This document shows positions 1 through 6,047 of a stretch of DNA of 6,167 nucleotides, piece by piece. Numbering within the stretch: the first letter of the stretch is position 1; the number at the start of each line of letters is the position of its first letter. Made by a program: the position numbers and the translations under genes. The notes below the pieces were generated by a model, which was not told the DNA's origin, made no database searches, and saw only the letters and a list, made by a program, of their open reading frames with translations. The DNA is from DATFRX01 sp035630615 (lineage in GTDB: Bacteria; Actinomycetota; Actinomycetes; Propionibacteriales; Nocardioidaceae): positions 1 to 6,167 of the forward strand of contig DASQKI010000027.1 of assembly GCA_035630615.1 (NCBI GenBank), read 5' to 3'.

Positions 1-61
1 AGACGCCGACCGTCGGTGTTAGCGATAACGCGGGCGGCGGCGCCCTTGACACACTGCAGTT

Positions 62-538
62 GTGAAGCTCCCCATCATTGGCGTCCGCCAGATCAAGTTG
101 CCTGTGAGTGACCTGGCGATCAGCGCCCGGTGGTACGCAGACCTCTTCGATCTGGAACTGGCCAACGAGTTCTTTGAGGACGCCGGAGTCCGAGGTGTCG
201 TCCTTGCCGATCACGAAGCGGGGTTCGTGATCGGGCTGCGCGAGCGCGAATATTGTGCGAGCAGGCCGGTCCTGGACGGCTTCGATGTATGTGCCTTCAT
301 GCTCCGGACGGCAGAGGAAATGTCCACCGTGATCGATCGCTGCGCCGAGCTCGGTATTGAACATGGCGACGTGCATGACCGCGGAGACTTCAGGATTGCG
401 ATGGACATCGCCGACCCGGACGGGACGGTGCTGCGCTTCGTGGCCGGCGCGCACACCGGGCCTCCAGGCGCATTCGCCGGAATCGAGTTCGGTTCCGGGC
501 CGCCGATCATCTATGACCAGCCCCGACTCCGCTTCTAG
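62..538 (+). CDS. VOC family (glyoxalase/bleomycin-resistance fold) protein
   Basis: This 158-residue protein has the size and pattern of a single VOC domain. The first beta strand and helix read IKLPVSDLAISARWYADLF (residues 11-29), and the second half ends in the usual DPDGTVLRF turn (118-126). VOC proteins are small cytoplasmic enzymes or ligand binders (glyoxalases, dioxygenases, drug-binding resistance proteins), and nothing here fixes the substrate. The site usually held by a metal-binding Glu after DPDG is Arg125, and the usual His at the start of the first strand is missing, so a non-metal binding role is possible. A GTG start at 62 is chosen because an in-frame TGA lies at 47-49 and the domain begins within a few residues. 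No Shine-Dalgarno sequence is visible. A TTGACA at 46-51 is too close to the start to be its -35 box. The gene stands alone and converges on the protease gene. Confidence 0.85.
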   Translation: MKLPIIGVRQIKLPVSDLAISARWYADLFDLELANEFFEDAGVRGVVLADHEAGFVIGLREREYCASRPVLDGFDVCAFMLRTAEEMSTVIDRCAELGIEHGDVHDRGDFRIAMDIADPDGTVLRFVAGAHTGPPGAFAGIEFGSGPPIIYDQPRLRF

Positions 539-578
539 CTAGTCGCTCGGCGCAAAGTAGCAACGCAAACGTCCGCTC

Positions 579-607
579 ATGCCGCAGATAGCGTGCGCTG
601 CGGCCAT
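579..607. terminator. possible hairpin terminator between convergent genes
   Basis: A perfect 7-bp stem pairs GCCGCAG (581-587) with CTGCGGC (598-604) across a 10-base loop, and two further AT pairs form if C605 is bulged. It sits 43 bases past the VOC stop, between two convergent genes, where a terminator is expected. There is no T-tract, so this rests on position and stem only. A second, weaker 5-bp stem (AGGCC 658-662 with GGCCT 671-675) lies just past the protease stop and could serve the minus strand. The rest of the 539-689 gap shows nothing recognisable. Confidence 0.3.
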
Positions 608-689
608 CCGGAACTGCCGCATTCCGCGCGCAAACCATGGTCCGGTGCACGCGGCGAAGGCCCACTGGGCGGCCTAAGGTCCGTCCCGG

Positions 690-1526
690 TTAGATGAACT
701 GCTCCAGGAAGGCCCGGCTATACGGGGTGTCGACCCGTTGGTAGCCACCGGTCGCATTGCAGGTCAGCGAGTTCACGTAGGAGGCGTCACCGACCACGTA
801 CTGGCCGAGGAACGTCGGCCCGCCGGAGTCGCCGAAGCAGGAGCCGCCGTCGGCCTTTGAGTCGCGGTCGTTGATCTGGAACTGCACGACCTCGGACTGC
901 ACGTTCTTGAGGAACGCCGTGGTCGAGCGGCGCTCAGTGACCACGATCTGCTCCTTCTTCTCACCGATGTCAACGCCATAGCCGACCATGACGAAGGTCT
1001 CGTTCTTGAGCGCGCCTTGGTTAGCGTCGAGCGTGCCAACTGGCAGCAGCGGTGCCGGGGTGATGTCCGGCCACTTGGTGGTGGCGGCCGCGTCCAACAC
1101 CACCACGCCCTGGTCGTGCTGCTTGGCGACCGACAGCTGGCCGGTCCAACCAGGATCGGGGTGTGCGGTGCCGGTGATGTAGTTAGCGGCGCGGGCCGCG
1201 CTCTCTTCCGGCGTGATGCCGGGAGCCAGCGGATCGAGCGCCAGGTCGGTGTTGAAGGAGACGTAGACGTTGGTGGCCGGGCTGTCGCCGGTGTCCCCGG
1301 TGCAGTGGCCCGCGGTGAGCACCACCGTGGGCGAGATCAGCGTGCCGGAGCAGCGGAACCGGCCCGACTCGGTGGTGAAGCGGACGAGGCCGACGTTGGT
1401 GTGCACCTCATCTCGCTGCCCGTCGGTGATCGCCGCCGCCGGCTGGGCGGTGACCACCACGCTGGCGAAAAGCCCCAAAGCGACGAATACCCTACCCAGA
1501 AGACCGATCCGATATCGCACCATCAT
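690..1526 (-). CDS. secreted trypsin-like serine protease (S1 family)
   Basis: This 278-residue protein is an exported endopeptidase of the chymotrypsin fold. Residues 1-32 form a Sec signal: basic MMVRYRIG, a hydrophobic core, then AQPAAA. The triad is visible as His74 (TAGHC), Asp138 (KQHDQGVVVLD) and Ser234 (GDSGGP). Cys59/Cys75 and Cys230/Cys256 match the conserved disulfides around the His and Ser sites. The expected signal-peptidase cut leaves a mature N-terminus of ITDG, which resembles the IVGG neo-N-terminus of activated trypsins, so no propeptide may be needed. The residue six before Ser234, which sets S1 specificity (Asp in trypsin), is Gly228, so trypsin-like Arg/Lys preference is not supported. 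Two adjacent ATGs (1526 and 1523) follow GAGGGAG (plus 1531-1537); the spacing is 4 or 7 bases, so the second ATG is equally likely. The gene is monocistronic and divergent from the sulfatase cluster. Confidence 0.92.
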   Translation of the reverse strand: MMVRYRIGLLGRVFVALGLFASVVVTAQPAAAITDGQRDEVHTNVGLVRFTTESGRFRCSGTLISPTVVLTAGHCTGDTGDSPATNVYVSFNTDLALDPLAPGITPEESAARAANYITGTAHPDPGWTGQLSVAKQHDQGVVVLDAAATTKWPDITPAPLLPVGTLDANQGALKNETFVMVGYGVDIGEKKEQIVVTERRSTTAFLKNVQSEVVQFQINDRDSKADGGSCFGDSGGPTFLGQYVVGDASYVNSLTCNATGGYQRVDTPYSRAFLEQFI

Positions 1527-1555
1527 CTGACTCCCTCTTACGCACGATCATCGGC

Positions 1556-1584
1556 AGTATCGCCACCCCCTGCGCTCACCGCAA
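1556..1584 (-). promoter_or_regulatory. candidate sigma70-type promoter of the protease gene
   Basis: On the minus strand, TTGCGG (plus 1579-1584) and GATACT (plus 1556-1561) are separated by exactly 17 bases. They match the housekeeping -35 and -10 consensus at 3 and 4 of 6 positions. The -10 box lies 29 bases upstream of the protease ATG, leaving room for a leader of about 20 bases that contains the GAGGGAG ribosome binding site. Prediction by eye only. Confidence 0.35.
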
Positions 1585-1712
1585 GACCACGCCGCTTGTG
1601 GGGCGCCAGTTAGGCAGTCCGCGCGCTCGACCTTCGTCCGGCCGGTAGCCGCGACCGCACCTCGACCTCGCGATGGTCTCAGTTTCTGAGCAACTCTGCC
1701 GAATATCATTTA

Positions 1713-1731
1713 GTCTAGTCTTATACTAGAC
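1713..1731. promoter_or_regulatory. 19-base inverted repeat, probable operator before the sulfatase cluster
   Basis: GTCTAGT (1713-1719) and ACTAGAC (1725-1731) are perfect inverted 7-mers separated by CTTAT. The site is in an AT-rich island (about 1700-1735) within otherwise GC-rich sequence, 57 bases before the dehydratase ATG. It contains TATACT (1722-1727), a 5-of-6 match to a -10 box, so a bound dimer would block polymerase. No convincing -35 box is found 16-18 bases upstream. An outer pair, GAGCAA (1688-1693) and TTGCTC (1733-1738), and a nearby CTCAG-TTT-CTGAG (1678-1690) add further symmetry. The geometry suits a dimeric TetR- or GntR-type repressor, but no regulator gene is in the window. 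The rest of 1527-1787 holds only the protease promoter candidate. Confidence 0.5.
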
Positions 1732-1787
1732 ATTGCTCGACGCAGCGCTGAGAGCGATCGTCCACCCGAGGAAGGGAACGTCTTGCG

Positions 1788-3014
1788 ATGTTCGACACCA
1801 TGCTGAGCCGACGGCAGGCAGTCTCCGGATTCGCTGCACTTTCCGCTATCCCGCTGCTGACAAGCGTCGCATCGCCGGCGTATGCGGCGTCTCCTGAACG
1901 ACAGTCACGGCTGCGGATCACTGGCATGGAAGTGTTCGTGGTCCGGGTGAATCACCGGGGCGATTGGGTGTTCGTGCGATTGGCGACCGACCGCGGGGTG
2001 CGTGGCGTTGGGGAAGCGTCTCACGGCGGATCGAACGAGGCGATGAGCCAGGAGCTCGGCACGTTCTTCGAACTCGTGCGCGGTCGGTCGCCGTTCGAGA
2101 TCGAGGCGTACCGCGAGCGTGGTTGGGGCCGCGCGTCTCAGGGACAGCTGCAGGCGACTGCGTTCGCGGCTCTCGAGCATGCTCAGTGGGACATCGTGGG
2201 CCGGGCGCTCGACACTCCGGTCGCGGAGCTGCTGTCCGATCGCGCGTTGCGGTCGCGGCTGCCGACGTACGCGAACATCAACCGCGCCACGGTCGACCGC
2301 ACGCCCGAGGGATTTGCGGCCAACGCGCAGGCGGCGGTCGCTGACGGCTTCGACGCGATCAAGGCGGCGGTCTTCGACGACTTTCCGCCGCTGAGTGCCC
2401 CGGAGGAGCAGAAAGAGGCGGCGAAGGAGCTCGGCATCGCGCGGGCCGAGGCGATCCGCGCGGCGATCGGGCCGGACGTCGCGCTGATGATCGACGTCCA
2501 CAGCCACTTCGATGTCCCGCTGGCGATCGAGGTCGCGAGACGGTTCGAGCCGCTGAGCCTGGAGTTCTACGAAGAGCCGGTACCGCCGGAGCAGGTCGCC
2601 GACACGCTCCAGATCCGGGCGGCGATCCAGCAGCAGCTGGCCGGCGGCGAGTCGCTGTTCGGCCGCGACAGCTTCGACCCGATCTGCCGGCAGCATTCGC
2701 TCGACATCGTCATGCCCGACGTCAAGCACTGTGGGGGACTCCTCGAGGCACGCAAGATCGCCGACCTGGCCCGACGTCGTCAGGTCCAGGTCTCACCCCA
2801 CAACCCCAGCGGACCGGTTTCGACCGCGATCAGCGCCCACTTGTGCGCGGGCCTCCCAAACCTCACGCGGCTCGAGTACGCCTGGGGCGAGGTGCCCTGG
2901 CGATCCGAGCTCCTCACGCCACCTGAGGAGTTCGCCGACGGCCGATTGGTCGTACCCGACGGCCCGGGCTTCGGCATCGAGTTGGATGCCGCCGCCGTCG
3001 CCGCTCACAGCTGA
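1788..3014 (+). CDS. Tat-signal enolase-superfamily (mandelate racemase/galactonate dehydratase-like) protein
   Basis: This 408-residue enzyme has an N-terminal capping domain (about 42-160) and a TIM-barrel domain. Metal ligands are Asp236 (IDVHSH), Glu262 (YEEP) and Glu288 (GGES), each 26 residues apart, the same spacing as in mandelate racemase. Asp311 (MPDVKHCGG) and His338 (SPHNPSGP) follow at matching distances. His238, two after the first ligand, together with His338, is the acid/base pair of D-galactonate-dehydratase-type enzymes. The KxK motif of racemases reads K192-A-A here. A sugar-acid dehydratase acting on an unknown aldonate or uronate is the best reading. Residues 1-33 look like a twin-arginine signal (SRRQAV, hydrophobic stretch, AYA cut), unusual for a family that is normally cytosolic. 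A start at 1788 follows GAGGAAGGGAA (1768-1778); ATG 1800 (residue 5) would also keep the signal. It is first in the cluster, 36 bases before the FGE start. Confidence 0.85.
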   Translation: MFDTMLSRRQAVSGFAALSAIPLLTSVASPAYAASPERQSRLRITGMEVFVVRVNHRGDWVFVRLATDRGVRGVGEASHGGSNEAMSQELGTFFELVRGRSPFEIEAYRERGWGRASQGQLQATAFAALEHAQWDIVGRALDTPVAELLSDRALRSRLPTYANINRATVDRTPEGFAANAQAAVADGFDAIKAAVFDDFPPLSAPEEQKEAAKELGIARAEAIRAAIGPDVALMIDVHSHFDVPLAIEVARRFEPLSLEFYEEPVPPEQVADTLQIRAAIQQQLAGGESLFGRDSFDPICRQHSLDIVMPDVKHCGGLLEARKIADLARRRQVQVSPHNPSGPVSTAISAHLCAGLPNLTRLEYAWGEVPWRSELLTPPEEFADGRLVVPDGPGFGIELDAAAVAAHS

Positions 3015-3040
3015 GTGGGTCGGCCGGACATCGAAGACGC

Positions 3041-3045
3041 GGGAG
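3041..3045 (+). promoter_or_regulatory. ribosome binding site that decides the FGE start
   Basis: GGGAG lies 5 bases before GTG 3051. The alternative in-frame GTG at 3015, which abuts the dehydratase stop codon, has no purine-rich sequence before it. This favours 3051 and removes 12 residues from the longest possible reading. Confidence 0.65.
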
Positions 3046-3050
3046 AACGA

Positions 3051-4049
3051 GTGACGTCACCACGACCATCAGAGTGTTGTGCGCCAACCAGTCGAGGCAG
3101 CATCGCCGCCGAGATCTCGAGCGAGCGGCCACGTCTGTCCGGGGACCGGCGGCGTGGCGGCCGAAGCATCCGCGGCCAGCTCCGGCTGCCGAGTGGAACG
3201 TTCGCGATGGGCGATGCCTTCGACGAGGGGTATCCGGACAATGGCGAGCTACCCGTGCACGACGTGTCGCTGGACCCGTACTGGATCGACGCCACCAGTG
3301 TCACCAACGCCGCGTTCGCCAGCTTCGTCAAGGCGACCGGCTACGTCACTGATGCCGAGCGGCTCGGCGCCTCGGCTGTCTTCCATCTGCTGGTGGAGGC
3401 CGATCCGGGCGACGTCGTGGGGCGGGCTACTGGAACGCCGTGGTGGCTCGTCGTCCGCGGCGCCGACTGGCGTCGCCCGCAAGGACCGCACTCGTCGGTC
3501 GCCGCATTGCAGAACCACCCCGTGGTCCAGGTCAGCTGGCGCGACGCCCAGGCGTATTGCACCTGGGCGGGCACCCGGCTGCCGACCGAGGCCGAGTGGG
3601 AGTACGCCGCCCGCGGCGGTCTCGAGGGACGTCGATTCCCGTGGGGCGACGAGCTGACGCCGAATGGCCGGTGGATGTGCAACATCTGGCAGGGCCAGTT
3701 TCCGAGCTACAACGCGGCCGACGACGGCCACCTCGGCACGGCTCCGGTCAAGGCGTACGCCCCCAACGGATTCGGGCTGTGGAACACCATCGGCAACTTG
3801 TGGGAGTGGTGCGCCGACACGTTCGTCGCCGACGCCTACCCCGCACGCGCCGGTGTGTCTGCCGTCAACAATCCCCGAACACCCGAGGACGCCGACCCCA
3901 CCAGTCCTCGCGTCATGCGTGGGGGTTCATACCTGTGTCACGAGTCGTACTGCCATCGCTATCGAGTGGCGGCCAGGTCAAGCAACACACCCGACTCGGC
4001 CGCCGCCAACATCGGCTTCCGCTGCGCCAACGACGCCAATGCGGAGTGA
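3051..4049 (+). CDS. formylglycine-generating enzyme (sulfatase-modifying factor, FGE-sulfatase domain)
   Basis: The 332-residue product belongs to the SUMF1/FGE family. These copper-dependent oxidases convert the Cys of the sulfatase C-x-P-x-R motif to formylglycine in unfolded substrate. The domain starts at RLPSGTFAMGD and contains LPTEAEWEYAARGG, NIWQGQFP, GNLWEWC and RGGSYLCHESYCHRYR. Cys296 and Cys301 in the last motif correspond to the catalytic pair of human FGE (336/341), and NTPDSAAANIGFRC closes the domain. This is a true FGE rather than an EgtB- or PvdO-like relative, since both cysteines and the flanking motif are kept. No signal peptide is seen, so it should act in the cytoplasm before its substrate is exported. 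The residue 1-45 extension is Arg/Ser-rich and carries CCAPTSR (9-15), which resembles the substrate motif. The gene is 33 bases before the sulfatase, its probable client. Start chosen by ribosome binding site. Confidence 0.93.
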   Translation: MTSPRPSECCAPTSRGSIAAEISSERPRLSGDRRRGGRSIRGQLRLPSGTFAMGDAFDEGYPDNGELPVHDVSLDPYWIDATSVTNAAFASFVKATGYVTDAERLGASAVFHLLVEADPGDVVGRATGTPWWLVVRGADWRRPQGPHSSVAALQNHPVVQVSWRDAQAYCTWAGTRLPTEAEWEYAARGGLEGRRFPWGDELTPNGRWMCNIWQGQFPSYNAADDGHLGTAPVKAYAPNGFGLWNTIGNLWEWCADTFVADAYPARAGVSAVNNPRTPEDADPTSPRVMRGGSYLCHESYCHRYRVAARSSNTPDSAAANIGFRCANDANAE

Positions 4050-4082
4050 GCCGACCGCCATCCCGCAGGAGAAAGGAAACCC

Positions 4083-5805
4083 GTGCAGATAACACCCACC
4101 AAGCTGGGCGCCTTCGCGCTTCCGGCTGCCCTCACGCTGACCGGCTTCGGCATCCCACAAGGAGCCACCGCCGCACATGCGCCCCAAGAGGCCGCGCCAA
4201 AGGCGCAACCCAACGTCCTGTTCATCCTGGCCGACGACCTTGGCTGGTCCGACCTCGGCGGGCCTCGTACGAACCTTGGCAACCCGAACGGTTTCAACGA
4301 GACACCGGCCATCGACCAGCTCGCTGAAGAGGGCATGGCGTTCCCCGACGCGTACGCCTGCATCAACTGCGCACCGACCCGTGCCGCGCTGATGACTGGT
4401 CTGTACGCGCCGCGGCCGACCAACAACATCTACGCCGTCGACGACCTCAACCGGGGAGGGGAAGGCACGATGCTCGTCGGTCCCCCGCAGGCGCGGCCCG
4501 ACGGCGACGTCTCGCTGCCGGACGAGGCGGTCACCGTCGCCGAGACCCTGCAGGACGCCGGCTACGCGACCGGGTATGTCGGCAAGTTCCACATCACCCG
4601 TACCGCCGCCGACGTCTCGGCCTCCCACGGCTTCGACGAAAACCTGGGCGGCACCCATGCCGGCGCTCCGGCGTTTTACCACGCCCGTGACGGCGCTTTC
4701 GCCCACCCGTCGATCGGACCGGAGCTCGACCAATACGCGGCCGACTACACCCAGGAGTACGTCGACGCGAACATCAAGCCGTACACCCATGGCGTCCCCG
4801 GTTCGGCGCTCGACGCGCTCGTCGGCACCGACAAGCACGTCACCGACGCGCTGGCCGACGCAACCATCGACTTCGTCGACCGCCACGACGACGAGCCGTT
4901 CTTCACCTGGATGAGCGAGTACGCCGTGCACAGCCCGGTTGGGGACGCCAGGCTCGCAGCGACCTGCTTGCCAAATACCAGGTCAAGGCTCCCGGCCCCG
5001 GACCGTCGAGTCCGCCGTACGCCGCCCTCGCCGAGGGGCTCGACCAGAGCGTCGCCCGGGTCATCGACCATCTCGAGACCACAGCCGACCCGCGCAATCC
5101 GGGTCACCCGCTGGCCGACAACACTCTGGTGATCTTCACCTCCGACAACGGGGTCGCGCTGACCTCGGCGCCTTCAACGGTCCGCTCAAGGGTCAGAAGG
5201 GTGAGCTCGATGAAGGCGGCGTACGCGTGCCGTTCATCGCCTGGAGTGGCAATCCCGAGCTCGTCGACGGTGGCCGGATCAACTCTTCGCGGATCAACGG
5301 AACCGATCTCTACCCGACCCTCGCCGCACTTGCCCGCACAGACCTGCCCGAAGGCATACCCTTCGACGGCAAGAGCCTCCGCGCCGCCTTCGCGGACGGG
5401 GACCGACTCGACCGGCCGCGCTTCGCCCACCTGCCTGGCTACCTCGTCTCGGGCGGCCGTGACCAGCGACCGCAGTCGGTGATCTGGTCCGAGCGGTGGA
5501 AGCTCGTCCACGACTACGAAACACAGGGTTGGGAGCTCTACAACCTCGCCGACGACATCGGCGAGCGGACCAACCTCGCCAGCGAGCGACCAGCGGTCGT
5601 CCGGGATCTCGGCACCAGGCTGATCCACTGGCTGGACTCCGTCGACGCACCGCTGGCGACACTGCGTGAAGGACAGGATCCTCTCGCGCTCACCGTTACG
5701 GGCACGACCTACGCCGATGGCAAGAGCACCCATCGCCTGGGCGAAACCATCATCATCCAACCCGGAGACGAGGTGCCACTCGTCCTGGCCGAAGCCAACG
5801 GATAG
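4083..5805 (+). pseudogene. exported arylsulfatase-family protein, frameshifted at two G4 tracts
   Basis: Three frames together encode one sulfatase: 4083 to about 4943, about 4944 to 5152, and about 5153 to 5805. One added G in each GGGG run (4941-4944, 5150-5153) gives a continuous 574-residue protein. It has a Sec-type signal (1 to about 32), metal Asp51/Asp52 (LADDLGWSDL), CAPTR with Cys96 as the formylglycine site, GKFH (Lys168, His170), AVHSP (His283), TSDNGG (Asp355, Asn356) and KGQKGELDEGG (Lys373). All are expected of type I sulfatases, which hydrolyse sulfate esters outside the membrane. The C-terminal SERWKLVHDY...WELYNLADD is also typical. As given, translation leaves frame after residue 287 and stops at 5132, losing half the catalytic site. 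GTG 4083 follows AGGAGAAAGGA (4067-4077). It is the last gene of the cluster and the probable client of the FGE. Substrate unknown. It may be intact in the organism if the shifts are base-calling errors. Confidence 0.88.
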
Positions 5806-5827
5806 CCCCGGACTTCGACGTCTGATG

Positions 5828-5871
5828 GCGCGATCAGGGCCCCGGGAACTTCTCCAGGGGCCCTGACGCGC
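5828..5871 (+). terminator. strong hairpin terminator after the sulfatase cluster
   Basis: TCAGGGCCCC (5834-5843) pairs perfectly with GGGGCCCTGA (5857-5866). The stem extends inward by GGA/TCC (5845-5847 with 5853-5855, one G-A mismatch) to a 5-base loop, and outward by GCGCG/CGCGC (5828-5832 with 5867-5871, A5833 bulged). It begins 22 bases after the sulfatase stop. There is no T-tract, as is common for actinobacterial terminators. It marks the likely end of the three-gene transcript. Confidence 0.75.
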
Positions 5872-6035
5872 GCTCGGTGTCGGCCTGACGACTGCTGGTG
5901 TCTGGAGTAACCGGGGGAGGACTGCTCTGCGGATCAAACGTCATGTAGCGCTGTTGCTGGTCGGGCCGGTGGCGGCGCGACCCCGGGCTGCGACTGTGGC
6001 TGACCCTGCGACGATGGGGGTGGTCGGCCCCGCTC
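5872..6035. other. intergenic stretch with a weak short reading frame
   Basis: Between the terminator and the next gene I see no confident gene. One frame, from CTG 5927 to TGA 6068-6070 (47 residues), follows GGGGGAGG (5913-5920) and begins LRIKRHVALLLVGPVAA, which resembles a signal peptide. It has a CTG start, no recognisable mature part, and overlaps the VOC start by 23 bases, so I do not call it a gene. No clear promoter for the downstream gene is visible. Confidence 0.3.
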
Positions 6036-6041
6036 AGGAGG
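6036..6041 (+). promoter_or_regulatory. consensus ribosome binding site
   Basis: AGGAGG is the full anti-Shine-Dalgarno consensus, 6 bases before ATG 6048. It is the strongest ribosome binding site in the window and fixes the start of the last gene. Confidence 0.8.
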
Positions 6042-6047
6042 TGTCAG

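Noticed and set aside
46..51. TTGACA as a -35 box for the first VOC gene
   Set aside because: It is 10 bases before the GTG start, leaving no room for a -10 box and leader.
1905..2729. Long minus-strand open frame (274 codons) opposite the dehydratase gene
   Set aside because: It is Arg/Asp/Leu-rich with no motif, and it lies antisense to a gene with a complete set of active-site residues. It is a GC-driven shadow.
3015..3050. GTG 3015 as the FGE start
   Set aside because: No ribosome binding site precedes it, whereas GTG 3051 has GGGAG at a 5-base spacing; the extra 12 residues show no conserved feature.
3440..4327. Plus-strand open frame (295 codons) overlapping the FGE gene in another frame
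   Set aside because: It is Arg/Pro-rich throughout and crosses two real genes with no domain signal.
3978..4931. Long minus-strand open frame (317 codons) opposite the sulfatase and the end of the FGE gene
   Set aside because: It has Val/Gly-rich low-complexity composition and no recognisable domain; the plus strand carries the sulfatase motifs here.
5104..5937. Minus-strand open frame (277 codons) opposite the sulfatase 3' half
   Set aside because: It runs through the terminator hairpin and has no motif, and the plus strand encodes the conserved sulfatase C-terminus.
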